A DNA stretch of 64,000 nucleotides from an uncultured Candidatus Actinomarina sp. (GTDB taxonomy: Bacteria > Actinomycetota > Acidimicrobiia > Actinomarinales > Actinomarinaceae): positions 84,460 to 148,459 of the forward strand of contig CACKFQ010000002.1 in assembly GCA_902599555.1 (NCBI GenBank), given 5' to 3'. Positions 39,594 through 53,354 of this stretch are shown piece after piece. Numbering within the stretch: the stretch's first letter is position 1; every line of letters begins with the position of its first letter. Under the pieces are notes generated by a model, which saw nothing but the letters and a program-made list of their open reading frames with translations, did no database searches and was not told the origin of the DNA. The position numbers and the translations under genes are program-made.

Positions 39594-40370
39594 TTATTTA
39601 ACTGGATTTATCAGTGTGCCAATAGTCTCTATTTCTATTTTTATTTCATCACCTGGCTGAACTTTAGAGACTCCTTCGGGAGTACCTGTAAGAACAACAT
39701 CTCCTGGCAATAGAGTCATAATTGATGAAACAAACTCCAAAATTTCACCAACACTAAAAATCATATCTTTTGTATTTCCATCTTGTTTTAGTTCATCATT
39801 AACAAAGCATTTAATTGCCAACTCTGGATTCTGCTCAAAATTAGTTTGTATTACTGGACCTAAAGGACAAAAAGTATCAAAACTTTTTGCTCTTGTAAAA
39901 TTACCATTGAATGTTCCATCTTGTCCCTGTAAAACTCTTTCTGATAAATCGTTGGCAATAGTAAATCCCAGGACACTATCCATCCAATTATCCTTAGTAA
40001 GGTTTTTACTGAGTTTTCCAATTACTACTGCTAATTCAGCCTCATGATCAACATGTTGGCCAATTGGTGGATATATTATTGACTCACCAGTACCAATTAC
40101 AGATGTTGAAGGTTTATTGAAAAATACAGGATTACTTGGTGCCGTATAATCATGAACTCCTAGCTCAACAGCATGTTTTTCATAATTTTTTGCAACAGCT
40201 GTAACTTTACTTGGTAAAACTGGTGCTAATAACTGAATTTCATCAAGACTATACTTTTCTTCAGTAGGCTCCCAAACAACAAGAGGTGAGCCTTCATAGC
40301 GAATAATACCTTCATCGGTAAGTTCACCATAAAAGATTTCGCCTTCAAACTTAGCTCTTACAATCTTCAT
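39594..40370 (-). CDS. Fumarylacetoacetate hydrolase family protein
   Basis: VAKNYEKHAVELG; DHEAELAVVIGK; TGTPEGVSKVQPGDEIKIEIETIGTL. Confidence 0.92.
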   Translation of the reverse strand: MKIVRAKFEGEIFYGELTDEGIIRYEGSPLVVWEPTEEKYSLDEIQLLAPVLPSKVTAVAKNYEKHAVELGVHDYTAPSNPVFFNKPSTSVIGTGESIIYPPIGQHVDHEAELAVVIGKLSKNLTKDNWMDSVLGFTIANDLSERVLQGQDGTFNGNFTRAKSFDTFCPLGPVIQTNFEQNPELAIKCFVNDELKQDGNTKDMIFSVGEILEFVSSIMTLLPGDVVLTGTPEGVSKVQPGDEIKIEIETIGTLINPVK

Positions 40371-40388
40371 TATCCAAGTGTAAAAGTT

Positions 40389-40823
40389 TTATAAATTATC
40401 AACGTCAATAGTTGAAAATAATTCAGATAAATGTAAACCTTTTATTGTTTCTTTACCAGCTATTAAGAGATTGTCTTTAGTTAGTAAACCAAGAGAGGCT
40501 TCACTTATCTTTAAAACTTTTAAGACTTTTTCAATGTCACTTTTAGTAGGACCTCTTCCAGCCAATGATGCCTGATAAATTACTAAATTTGAAATAATTT
40601 TTGTAATTAACTTTTTCTTATGATGTGAACTCCAAAAATGTTCATATTTTTTTATTAATTTTAAGGCATAACCACTATCAGGACTTGGTATTGAAAACGC
40701 CTCTTCGTATGGATGTTTTAGTGAACTATTTGAGTCTTTTTTTCCTTGTGATCTTGGAACAGGGAGGTCAGATAGTGTCTGTAATTTGTAATTTGTTTCT
40801 TCTATATTTGGTTGCTGGCTCAC
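40389..40823 (-). CDS. Hypothetical helical protein
   Basis: Tight spacing between ilvE and the FAH gene; no recognised family. Confidence 0.65.
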   Translation of the reverse strand: MSQQPNIEETNYKLQTLSDLPVPRSQGKKDSNSSLKHPYEEAFSIPSPDSGYALKLIKKYEHFWSSHHKKKLITKIISNLVIYQASLAGRGPTKSDIEKVLKVLKISEASLGLLTKDNLLIAGKETIKGLHLSELFSTIDVDNL

Positions 40824-41737
40824 TTAACTAATGTTAAATAATTATCAGAATTAGCGTTATTTCCATTTACAATTTCAAGATATTTTTTTCTAATTGCGTT
40901 TGTAACATCTCCAGGTGAACCGTTTCCTATATTGCTGTTGTCAACAGATACAACACCAATTACCTCTGTAGCAGTTCCAGTAAAGAAAAGCTCATCTGCA
41001 CTAAGTAAGTCCTCTTTAGAAATATTTTGTTCAGTTACTTCAAAATTTAAATTATTAGCTATTTCGATTACTGTTTTTCTAGTAATCCCGCCCAATGCGC
41101 CTGTTTCAATAGGAGGTGTAGTTATTTTATTATTCTTAATTAAAAATAAATTCTGTCCACTACCTTCTGCTACAACATCACCATCACCAAACATAATTGC
41201 ATCATCATATCCATTGTTTACAGCATCAATTTTTGCAAGTGTTGAATTCATATAACCACCTACTCCTTTTGCTGTAGGTATAAAACTTTCTGGACTGATT
41301 CTTTTCCATTTTGAGATACAGACCTTAACACCATTGTTTCCAGCTTCGTCTCCAAGGTAAGCTCCCCAACTCCACGCAGAAATAGAGACACATACAGGAA
41401 CGTCGCTTGGTAAAAGTCCCATTTCGCCCTCACCAAAAAATACTAGAGGTCTTATGTATGCGGACGTTAAATTATTAAGGTGTACAGAATCTTTAATTGC
41501 TTGAGTAATTACTTCTTTATCGTATGGGATATTCATGTTGTATGCTTTTGCAGAATTATATAATCTATCTACATGGTCGTTTAGTCTGAAAATTGAAGTA
41601 CCTTTTGGACATTCCCTAGCTCTAATTCCCTCAAAAACACCGGTACCATAATGCAAGGTATGGGACATGACACTAACTGTTGCATCTTCCCAGTTAACAA
41701 ACTCACCATTCATCCAAATAAGTTTTGACTTTTCCAT
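40820..41737 (-). CDS. ilvE: Branched-chain amino acid aminotransferase
   Basis: MEKSKLIWMNGEFVNWEDATVSVMSHTLHYGTGVFEGIRA; start moved from 41887. Confidence 0.95.
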   Translation of the reverse strand: MEKSKLIWMNGEFVNWEDATVSVMSHTLHYGTGVFEGIRARECPKGTSIFRLNDHVDRLYNSAKAYNMNIPYDKEVITQAIKDSVHLNNLTSAYIRPLVFFGEGEMGLLPSDVPVCVSISAWSWGAYLGDEAGNNGVKVCISKWKRISPESFIPTAKGVGGYMNSTLAKIDAVNNGYDDAIMFGDGDVVAEGSGQNLFLIKNNKITTPPIETGALGGITRKTVIEIANNLNFEVTEQNISKEDLLSADELFFTGTATEVIGVVSVDNSNIGNGSPGDVTNAIRKKYLEIVNGNNANSDNYLTLVK

Positions 41738-41799
41738 TATTAATAACAAATAATAGTCCTTTTTATCATTGAAGCTATAAAAAATACTATTATTCAATT

Positions 41800-42261
41800 G
41801 TGAAAAGATTTTTGGCATCAGGATTTGGTGTTGGGCTAGTCTGGCAAAACATTTTTGGCAATAAAAAAGGTGGTGGAACTTTAGCACCTTTAATTTTCAC
41901 CATTCTGGTTTATTTCTTAAATCTAAACGTATTTGCATTATCAATTTTATTTGTATCATTACTCTTAATTTATTTCTATTCGATGGAAGATCATTATGCT
42001 GATGAAGACCCGAGTTGGATCACTTTAGATGAAATTGTTGGAATGAGTTTAGTATCTTTAGCTTCACCCTCAGAAATGCTACCTCTAATTGCAGGATTTC
42101 TAGTGTTTAGAGCAAGTGATATATTAAAACAACCAAAATTTGTTTCACAGTTAGAGGATTACCCAGGAAAACTCGGTGTTCTATATGATGATTTAGGGGC
42201 TGGGTTATTAGGTTTACTATCCGCTACGATAGTACACCAAGTTAGCCTTCTAACTCTTTAA
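41800..42261 (+). CDS. pgpA: Phosphatidylglycerophosphatase A-like
   Basis: LASGFGVGLV; DPSWITLDEIVGM; FRASDILKQPKFVSQLEDYPGKLGVLYDDLGAGLLG. Confidence 0.88.
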   Translation: MKRFLASGFGVGLVWQNIFGNKKGGGTLAPLIFTILVYFLNLNVFALSILFVSLLLIYFYSMEDHYADEDPSWITLDEIVGMSLVSLASPSEMLPLIAGFLVFRASDILKQPKFVSQLEDYPGKLGVLYDDLGAGLLGLLSATIVHQVSLLTL

Positions 42262-43696
42262 GCAATAATTCTTTAGCCATTCCTGGATTAACAGAGCCGT
42301 TAGACTGCTTCATAAGTTGCCCAACAAGAAAACCAACTAGTTTATCTTCTCCTGATTTAATTCTGTCGACTATATCTTGATTCTCTTTGATAATCTGATT
42401 TATCATTTCTGAGATTTTTTCAGAGTCATTTTCCTGAAATAGATTTTTCTGCTCAGCTACTTTACTTGGAGTAGTTTCTGCAGTTAAGATTTCAGTCAAA
42501 ATAATTTTTGCAGATGTAAAAGATATTTTATTACTTTTGATTAATTCAATAATTTCTGATAAATAGTCGTCATTGAACCATTCTGGAAGAACTTCAATAT
42601 TTGCTTTTCTCATTTGTCCCTGAAGCTCCCCTGTAATCCAATTGTATGAAGCTACCGAGTCTTTTGTTTGGTCAAACACTTTAACATACAATTTTTTAAT
42701 CCAATCATCGCTTTTACTTAATATATTTGACTGGCTTAAAGAAAGGCCTGTCGTCATTAATTCCTCTCTTTGAGCTTTTGGAAGAAGCGGCATTAGTGTT
42801 TCAACTTCTTTAATAAACTCATCACTTAAAAACATATTAGGTAAGTCGGGATCAGAAAAATATCTATAATCGGCACTGCCTTCTTTTGACCTCATTGTGC
42901 TAGTTACTTCTTTATTTTCATCCCAATGTCTAGTTTCCTGAACTATTTCAACTCCATCTTCAAGCGCTTTAGTTTGTCTTTGTATTTCAAAATCTATTGC
43001 TCTTTCTAATGATCGCAAAGAGTTCATGTTTTTTATCTCTACTTTTGTTCCTAGTTCATTACTATCTTCAAGTGCTACTGATATGTTTGCATCAAATCTT
43101 AAATTACCCTTCTCTAGACGACCTTCTGATATATTTAAGTCTATTGATAGTTGCCTTAGCTCTTCTATGTAAGCAACAGCTTGTTTTGATGATGAAATCA
43201 CGGGTTTAGTAACAATCTCGACTAAAGGTACACCCGAACGATTAAAATCTAGTGCGGTACTGGTTGCGGATTCAATTCTTCCTGATCCACTGTGTGAAGA
43301 TTTACCTGTATCCTCCTCCATGTGAACTCTTTCAATTTGAATATAATCCTTATTTTCATCAATAACTATTTCTAATTCTCCATTAAGTCCAACTGGTAGA
43401 TCAAATTGAGAGATTTGATAGTTTTTTGGTAAATCGGGGTAAAAATAATTCTTACGATGAAACATACCTTTACTTGTTATTTCACAGCCAGTGCTAAGAG
43501 CAAGTAAAGTAATAAATTCTATAGCTTTTTTGTTTGGTACAGGCAAAGCACCCGGTAAGCCTATGCAGGTTGGACATAAGCTTATGTTTGGTTCATCAGT
43601 GTCAACAACTGCGCACCTACAAAACATTTTTGTGTTTGTATTTAACTCAATATGAGTTTCAATACCAATTGTAGGTTTTAAAGACATTACAACCAT
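42242..43696 (-). CDS. gatB: Asp-tRNA(Asn)/Glu-tRNA(Gln) amidotransferase subunit B
   Basis: IGIETHIELNTNTKMFCRC; FHRKNYFYPDLPKNYQISQFDLPVG. Confidence 0.96.
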   Translation of the reverse strand: MVVMSLKPTIGIETHIELNTNTKMFCRCAVVDTDEPNISLCPTCIGLPGALPVPNKKAIEFITLLALSTGCEITSKGMFHRKNYFYPDLPKNYQISQFDLPVGLNGELEIVIDENKDYIQIERVHMEEDTGKSSHSGSGRIESATSTALDFNRSGVPLVEIVTKPVISSSKQAVAYIEELRQLSIDLNISEGRLEKGNLRFDANISVALEDSNELGTKVEIKNMNSLRSLERAIDFEIQRQTKALEDGVEIVQETRHWDENKEVTSTMRSKEGSADYRYFSDPDLPNMFLSDEFIKEVETLMPLLPKAQREELMTTGLSLSQSNILSKSDDWIKKLYVKVFDQTKDSVASYNWITGELQGQMRKANIEVLPEWFNDDYLSEIIELIKSNKISFTSAKIILTEILTAETTPSKVAEQKNLFQENDSEKISEMINQIIKENQDIVDRIKSGEDKLVGFLVGQLMKQSNGSVNPGMAKELLLKELEG

Positions 43697-45132
43697 CCTT
43701 TAGGTTGTCCATCAAATTGGACCTCATTTTCAATTATTTCTGAAAAATCTAGAAGTGAATTGTCAGATAATGGCTTACTCATTATTTGCACTCCAAGAGG
43801 TAGTTCATCTTTACTAAGTCCAGTAGGAATACTTATTGCTGGAAGGCCAGCCAAATTTGCCGGAATTGTGCATAAATCTGACATATACATTTCTAATGGA
43901 TTACTTGTTTTCTCACCAGACTTGAAAGCCTGTGTGGGAGTTGTTGGTGAAATAAGATAATCAACATCTTTAAATGTTTTAGCAAATTCATCTATCATTT
44001 CTTTTCTTGCCTGCAAAGCTTTTCCATAATATTCGTCATAATATCCTGCTGATAGTGCATAGGTTCCTAATAAAATTCTTCTTTTGACTTCAGCACCAAA
44101 TCCTTCAGCTCTGGTATTTTCCATCATTTCATAACTAGTGTTTCCATCTACTCTTAATCCATATCTAACCCCATCAAATCGTGCAAGGTTAGCTGAACAC
44201 TCAGCTGGTGCAATTAAATAATAGATACTGATAGAAAGTTTGATTATTGGTATTGAGATTTCTTTGACTTTGTAACCTTTAGATTTAAGTATTTCAATGA
44301 CTTTGTTGACTTCATTTTTAGCTTCACCAGAAATGCCATCTTCCATTAATTCTTTTATCACTCCAATTGTTGCAGTATTGTCACTTGGAATATCTAATTG
44401 GTTATTGATTACTGAAGTAGCATCTCGACTATCTTCACCAGAAATTGAGGAAAAAATGATTCTTGAGTCATCTACAGTTTTTGTAATTGGACCAATTTGA
44501 TCTAAAGATGATGCGAAAGCCACCAAACCAAATCTCGAAACAGTTCCGTATGTCGGCTTAAAACCTACTAAACCACAAAAAGATGCTGGCTGTCTTATTG
44601 ACCCTCCAGTATCACTTCCAAGTGCTGCAATCGATGATCGTGCACCAACAGAAGCCGCAGAACCTCCAGAAGACCCCCCAGGAACATAGTCTGTATTCCA
44701 CGGATTTTTAGTAAGACCAAATGCAGAGTTTTCGGTGGATGAACCCATTGCAAATTCATCAAGATTAGTTTTACCTGTAAACAAAGTATTCTGCTGTTTA
44801 AGTTTTTCAATTACTGTTGCGTCATAGGGAGATGTATAGTTTGATAACATTTTTGAAGAACATGTAGTTTTATAATTTTTTATATTGATATTGTCTTTAA
44901 TTGCAATTGGAATACCGTCTAATAAACTAGCTGATTCACTATTGCTAAATCTTTTGTCAGCTTCAGCTGCTTTTTTTATATTTTCTTCTTCAAAAAGTGT
45001 TAGATGTGCATGAAGTGCTGCTTCTGAGTTTGCAGCATTTTCAAATACTTTTGAATATAATTCGGATGGTTTTATCTCTTTTTTTGTAAACAGCGAGTTA
45101 ATTTCTCTAATAGATAAATGTGAAACATCCAT
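43687..45132 (-). CDS. gatA: Asp-tRNA(Asn)/Glu-tRNA(Gln) amidotransferase subunit A
   Basis: GIPIAIKDNI; VPGGSSGGSAASVGARSSIAALGSDTGGSIRQPASFCG amidase signature. Confidence 0.96.
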   Translation of the reverse strand: MDVSHLSIREINSLFTKKEIKPSELYSKVFENAANSEAALHAHLTLFEEENIKKAAEADKRFSNSESASLLDGIPIAIKDNINIKNYKTTCSSKMLSNYTSPYDATVIEKLKQQNTLFTGKTNLDEFAMGSSTENSAFGLTKNPWNTDYVPGGSSGGSAASVGARSSIAALGSDTGGSIRQPASFCGLVGFKPTYGTVSRFGLVAFASSLDQIGPITKTVDDSRIIFSSISGEDSRDATSVINNQLDIPSDNTATIGVIKELMEDGISGEAKNEVNKVIEILKSKGYKVKEISIPIIKLSISIYYLIAPAECSANLARFDGVRYGLRVDGNTSYEMMENTRAEGFGAEVKRRILLGTYALSAGYYDEYYGKALQARKEMIDEFAKTFKDVDYLISPTTPTQAFKSGEKTSNPLEMYMSDLCTIPANLAGLPAISIPTGLSKDELPLGVQIMSKPLSDNSLLDFSEIIENEVQFDGQPKGWL

Positions 45133-45134
45133 AA

Positions 45135-45425
45135 CTATTCCATCGAAGGGGGAACTACGAACTTTCCATCTTTAGACTCTGGAGCATTGCTAATTGCCTC
45201 ATCATGAGTTAATGATTCTACAACTTCGTCATCTTGTAGTTCTAATTCTTTTTCTAAAGGGTGTATAAATATTTCTTGTTGCTGAGAGTTCAGTTTTAAA
45301 TCACTTAACGCATTAACATGCTCCAAAATAATACTTAAGTCATTGCTCAAACTGTCTTGTTCTTCTTCCGATAAATTAATAGAAGCAAGCTTAGCTATAT
45401 TTTTAATATTGAACTCATTACTCAC
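45135..45425 (-). CDS. gatC: Asp-tRNA(Asn)/Glu-tRNA(Gln) amidotransferase subunit C
   Basis: IKNIAKLASINLSEEEQDSLSNDLSIILEHVNAL; directly upstream of gatA. Confidence 0.92.
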   Translation of the reverse strand: MSNEFNIKNIAKLASINLSEEEQDSLSNDLSIILEHVNALSDLKLNSQQQEIFIHPLEKELELQDDEVVESLTHDEAISNAPESKDGKFVVPPSME

Positions 45426-46464
45426 TTTTTACTCCTAGGTAGCCTGAAAGTAATTCATATGATTCTAATAGTTGTTTTTTACTAACATGTTCATTCGTTG
45501 CATGTGCTAAAAGTGGATTACCTGGTCCAAAATTTACACATGGAATTTTGTGTTCGAAAAATCTTGCGATATCAGTCCATGCTTGCTTTGGCTGAACCAC
45601 TGCTCCTGTCTTTTTAATAAACTCGCTAATTTTCTCTTCTGATTTATTAGGCATAGCTCCATCTGAAGTGTTTAATATTTCAACTTCAACATAATCAGAA
45701 AATAGGTCGTTAACGTAATTACTTGCTTCAGATCCATTTAGTTCCGGTGAGTATCTAAAGTTCAAATTTAACATTAGTGTTTCTGGAATAACATTATTAG
45801 CAATGCCAGAGGAAATTTTAGTAATTGACATCACTTGTTTAAAATTTAAACCGTCTATTTCAAGTTCGTTCATTTCATTATCTTCAACTAACTTAATTAC
45901 ATCTTTAACTTTGTAAATAGGATTGTCTCCAACCCAAGGCCTTGCCGAATGTGCCGCTTTGCCACTTATTGTTAAAGTAGCATTTAAAGAACCCAAGCAA
46001 CCTAATTGAATTTCATTGTCAGTTGGTTCCAAAATTATTGCAAAATCAATATCAAAATCACTTAAAAGCTCTGGCATAATGATATTTAATCCATTGTCTT
46101 CATATGAACTTTCCTCTGCTGTATAAAAGACTCCAACTATTTCGGAAGAATTTTCAAGTAAAGAATGTAAGATGACTGCAATGCCACCTTTCATATCAAC
46201 AGACCCTCTTCCGCCAATTAAATCATCATTCTCAAATTCATATTGTTGATTAGGAACAACAGGAACAGTATCAACGTGACCAACTAGAGCAATTTTTTTA
46301 CTTGATTCGCTAGGGACAGCTACTATTCCACCATTATTTCTTTTAATTTCACCTTGAAAATTATTACCTTCTAAAAATGTTTCAATAAAATCTAAAATAT
46401 TATCTTCTTTGCCAGTTTCAGATTCAATAGAAATGAGCTTTAAGAAAGTATCAACTAAGTTCAA
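45418..46464 (-). CDS. dapE: Succinyl-diaminopimelate desuccinylase
   Basis: ALVGHVDTVP; GGRGSVDMKGGIAVILH; adjacent to dapD. Confidence 0.9.
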   Translation of the reverse strand: MNLVDTFLKLISIESETGKEDNILDFIETFLEGNNFQGEIKRNNGGIVAVPSESSKKIALVGHVDTVPVVPNQQYEFENDDLIGGRGSVDMKGGIAVILHSLLENSSEIVGVFYTAEESSYEDNGLNIIMPELLSDFDIDFAIILEPTDNEIQLGCLGSLNATLTISGKAAHSARPWVGDNPIYKVKDVIKLVEDNEMNELEIDGLNFKQVMSITKISSGIANNVIPETLMLNLNFRYSPELNGSEASNYVNDLFSDYVEVEILNTSDGAMPNKSEEKISEFIKKTGAVVQPKQAWTDIARFFEHKIPCVNFGPGNPLLAHATNEHVSKKQLLESYELLSGYLGVKSE

Positions 46465-47273
46465 ACTTCAACTCCAAAAGTTCTCAATGCATCAGTAAGT
46501 GAAGTTTTTTCATCAGTAGATTCTTTTCTTTTTCCAATTACTAAAGCACAAGGAGTGTTAAAAACACCGCTTGGAAATTCTTTTGGCCTTGTTCCTGGAA
46601 TGACAACAGAATTTTCATCAACTACACCCTTAACCTCTACTGGCTCCTCACCTGTTACATCAATAATTGGTGTAGAGGCAGTAAGAGTAACATTTGCACC
46701 TATTACTGCTCCTTTTTTTATTCTGACGCCTTCAACAATAATTGAACGGGATCCAATAAATGCTCCATCTTCAACAACCACCGGCATTGCTCCAGCAGGT
46801 TCAAGAACTCCACCAATACCAACTCCACCTGATAGATGAACATTTTTTCCTATTTGAGCACAAGAACCTACTGTTGCCCAGGTATCTACCATAGTTCCTG
46901 TGCCTACATATGCTCCAATATTGACAAAGCCAGGCATAACAACAACTCCGGGCTCACAAAAAGCTCCATACCTTACGACTCCAGGAGGGACAACTCTTAT
47001 GCCAAGTTCTTTGTAATTCTTTTTAGGTTCTAACTTGTCATAATAAATGAGGTCATTTGCACTAATTTCTTTTAAATTTCTAATTGAAAAAAATAATAAA
47101 ATGGCATCCCTTACCCATTCATTAAGCAACCATTCATTATCTTTTTGACTGGCTACTCTTATATTTCCCTTGTCGAGTTCTTGAATTGTAAATTCTATGA
47201 CTGACAAATCATTTTCAGATAAGTTATTAGGGTCAATGTTTGATATCTTTTCTTCTAAATTTTCTATTTTCAC
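46461..47273 (-). CDS. dapD: 2,3,4,5-tetrahydropyridine-2,6-dicarboxylate N-succinyltransferase
   Basis: Hexapeptide repeats; GAYVGTGTMVDTWATVGSCAQIGKNVHLSGGVGIGGVLEP. Confidence 0.94.
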   Translation of the reverse strand: MKIENLEEKISNIDPNNLSENDLSVIEFTIQELDKGNIRVASQKDNEWLLNEWVRDAILLFFSIRNLKEISANDLIYYDKLEPKKNYKELGIRVVPPGVVRYGAFCEPGVVVMPGFVNIGAYVGTGTMVDTWATVGSCAQIGKNVHLSGGVGIGGVLEPAGAMPVVVEDGAFIGSRSIIVEGVRIKKGAVIGANVTLTASTPIIDVTGEEPVEVKGVVDENSVVIPGTRPKEFPSGVFNTPCALVIGKRKESTDEKTSLTDALRTFGVEV

Positions 47274-47311
47274 TTTGGTCTCTTTTTATTTCTTAGATAT
47301 TATTTTAATGT

Positions 47312-50840
<3,529 letters not shown>

Positions 50841-50844
<4 letters not shown>

Positions 50845-51986
50845 GACAGTTCCTTTATAGTCTTTTCGACAATTTCAGCACACTTCTCACCATCGCCCTT
50901 TTGTGTGTTCCAACCAAAGCTGAATCTAAGATGATTATTAATAACTTGTTCATCAACTTTCATAGCTTTTAGTACGTGAGATGGTTTCTGTGCACCACTG
51001 GCGCATGCTGAGCCCCTTGAGACTCCCATTCCGTTTAAATCTAAAGCTACCATTAATGTTTCTGAATTTATATCTTTGAATTGTATATTAGATATATGAC
51101 ACAATCTCTCTACATTTTCTCCAACTACTCTTAATTCAATATTCTCTTTAAGAATATTTTCAAATATTGTTTTTTCATTTTCAATTAATTCAACATCTTT
51201 TTCTAAATTGTTTTGTTGTTCTTTAAGAGCTGCAGCTAATCCAGCAACACCAGAAACGTTTACTGTGCCTGCTCTTCTTTCGAGTTCTTGTTTTCCACCA
51301 TGTAAGAAGCTAGGAATTTTATATCCAGTCTTTAAAAACATAACTCCAATACCTTTTGGTCCGCCAATTTTGTGACCTGAAATAGCAGCACTTTCAATTC
51401 CAAGATTATGAAAGTTTAATTTTTTGGTAGCAACTGCTTGTACTACATCTGAATGAAATAATGCATTTGGATTAATGTCCTTTACTATTTTTGACATTTC
51501 TTGAATAGGTTGGACAACTCCTGTTTCGTTATTTGCGTACATTACTGAAGCAATTAGAGTATTTGCATTTATAGACTTCTTAAAATCATCAATATTTGTG
51601 ACTCCTTCACCATCGCATGAAACAAAATTTACATTAAATCCCTTACTATGTACATATTCTGCAGAAGCTAGAACAGCTTCGTGTTCAATCTGAGTCGTAG
51701 TAAGCTCAGCTGAATAGTCTTTGTCTATAAAAGGTGATTTTATAATCCAATTATCTGCTTCAGTCCCACCACTAGTGAATGTTATTTCATTAGGTGCTGC
51801 ACCAAAACAGCTTGCTATAAATTCCCTTGACTCCTCAAGTATGTTTTTAGCTTTTCGTGACAATGCATGGCCACCAGAAGAGTTTGCATAAGCATCCATT
51901 TCTGTTTTTTTGTATGCTTCAAAAGCCACCTCACGCATTAGAGTGGTTGCTGCATGATCTAAATATATATAATCATTTTTATTCAT
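50841..51986 (-). CDS. iscS: Cysteine desulfurase
   Basis: IYLDHAATTLMREVAFEA; ISGHKIGGPKGIGVMFL; GVSRGSACASGAQKPSHVL. Confidence 0.93.
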
Positions 51987-52028
51987 ATATATTTATTTTA
52001 CTTATGAACTAATATTGTTTAACAAGCA

Positions 52029-52469
52029 ATGAGTAAAAGAATTGAAGTTTCAACAATCATTTACAAGCCTATTGAAGTGGTTTGGGATGAAGTAAAAATA
52101 ATGAAAAATCATGTTAATTGGATGCAAGATGCAGCAAAAATTGACTTTCTATCTGAAAATGAAGAAGGTATTGATACAAAAATGAAAGTTTTGACAAAAG
52201 TTGGACCATTTACTTTAAATGATATTATTACCGTTACAACATGGGAGGAAATGAACAGTATAGGAGTAGTCCATGAGGGAATTGTTACTGGCGAAGGTGC
52301 ATTTTACTTAAGTAAAAATGATGAAAACTCAACAAAGTTTCAATGGATTGAAGATTTAAAAGCTCCATATTATCTTGGTGGACCAATTGCAGAATTTTTC
52401 GGCGGATTTGTCTTAAAATTAATCTGGAAAAAAAATTTGATGAATTTAAAAAATATATTAGAAAAATGA
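52029..52469 (+). CDS. SRPBCC (polyketide cyclase/START-like) protein
   Basis: VSTIIYKPIEVVWDEVKIMKNHVNWM. Confidence 0.75.
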   Translation: MSKRIEVSTIIYKPIEVVWDEVKIMKNHVNWMQDAAKIDFLSENEEGIDTKMKVLTKVGPFTLNDIITVTTWEEMNSIGVVHEGIVTGEGAFYLSKNDENSTKFQWIEDLKAPYYLGGPIAEFFGGFVLKLIWKKNLMNLKNILEK

Positions 52470-53077
52470 AGAAATTTTTTACAACCCTTTTAGTTTTACT
52501 TTTAGTTTCATGTTCAAGTACGGATATTTCTGAAGAAGCAAGTAGTGATGACACTCAATCTCAAGAAATAGTTTTTGAACAAGGATTTGGAAAAAACCCA
52601 AGTGAGTATGTTGCTAACTGGAATAAATTAGTTTCTGAAATTGCTAGTGATGAAGAGACTCTTTTTTATTTCTCAATAGATCCTGACAATGTTCAGTGGG
52701 CCTCTACTGATAGAAATATACTTCTATATCAATTTGGTCTCAATGAAAACACTCAATCTGCATTTGTATTGAATATGCTAATTGCTGATGACACTGTTGT
52801 GGGTGTTGAATTCTTTTCTCCTGTAGCTAATGATGAAGTCACAGCGCAAAGGACTCGTTTGTTCTTTTTAATTATTATCGCTATGTCAGATGAAACACTA
52901 GACAAAGATGGCCGGGAGTCTGTTTTATCAAAAGTTGGCCTTTACGATGAAGTAGAAAGTCCAAACCAAATTGGTGGCGGAGTTACCGTAAATGCGGTTA
53001 GATATGTAGTTGAACCACTAGTTGATCGTGGATTGTTAGTGGGAATTAACTTTTACTCAACAAGCGATTCTGAATAA
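52466..53077 (+). CDS. Hypothetical lipoprotein
   Basis: MKKFFTTLLVLLLVSCSS lipobox; ATGA overlap with previous gene. Confidence 0.75.
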   Translation: MKKFFTTLLVLLLVSCSSTDISEEASSDDTQSQEIVFEQGFGKNPSEYVANWNKLVSEIASDEETLFYFSIDPDNVQWASTDRNILLYQFGLNENTQSAFVLNMLIADDTVVGVEFFSPVANDEVTAQRTRLFFLIIIAMSDETLDKDGRESVLSKVGLYDEVESPNQIGGGVTVNAVRYVVEPLVDRGLLVGINFYSTSDSE

Positions 53078-53078
53078 C

Positions 53079-53351
53079 TTAGCTGGCAATAACTTCTGTT
53101 ACCCCAGGTACTTTATCTTTTAATATTCTTTCAATTCCGCTTTTTAAAGTTGCAATGGACATTGGGCATCCTTGGCATGCACCAAGCATTTCTATATTAA
53201 CAACACCATTTTCAACAGATGCTAATTTAATATCTCCACCATCAGCTTGTACTGCAGGACGAATATATTCGATCGTATCATTTAATACCTCCATATCTAC
53301 TTCAGCATTTGGATCACGATCTTTTACTTCTGGAAAATTTAAATTTGCCAT
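53079..53351 (-). CDS. Stand-alone NifU C-terminal (Nfu) domain protein
   Basis: IRPAVQADGGDIKLASVENGVVNIEMLGACQGCPMSIATLKSGIERIL. Confidence 0.92.
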   Translation of the reverse strand: MANLNFPEVKDRDPNAEVDMEVLNDTIEYIRPAVQADGGDIKLASVENGVVNIEMLGACQGCPMSIATLKSGIERILKDKVPGVTEVIAS

Positions 53352-53354
53352 ATT

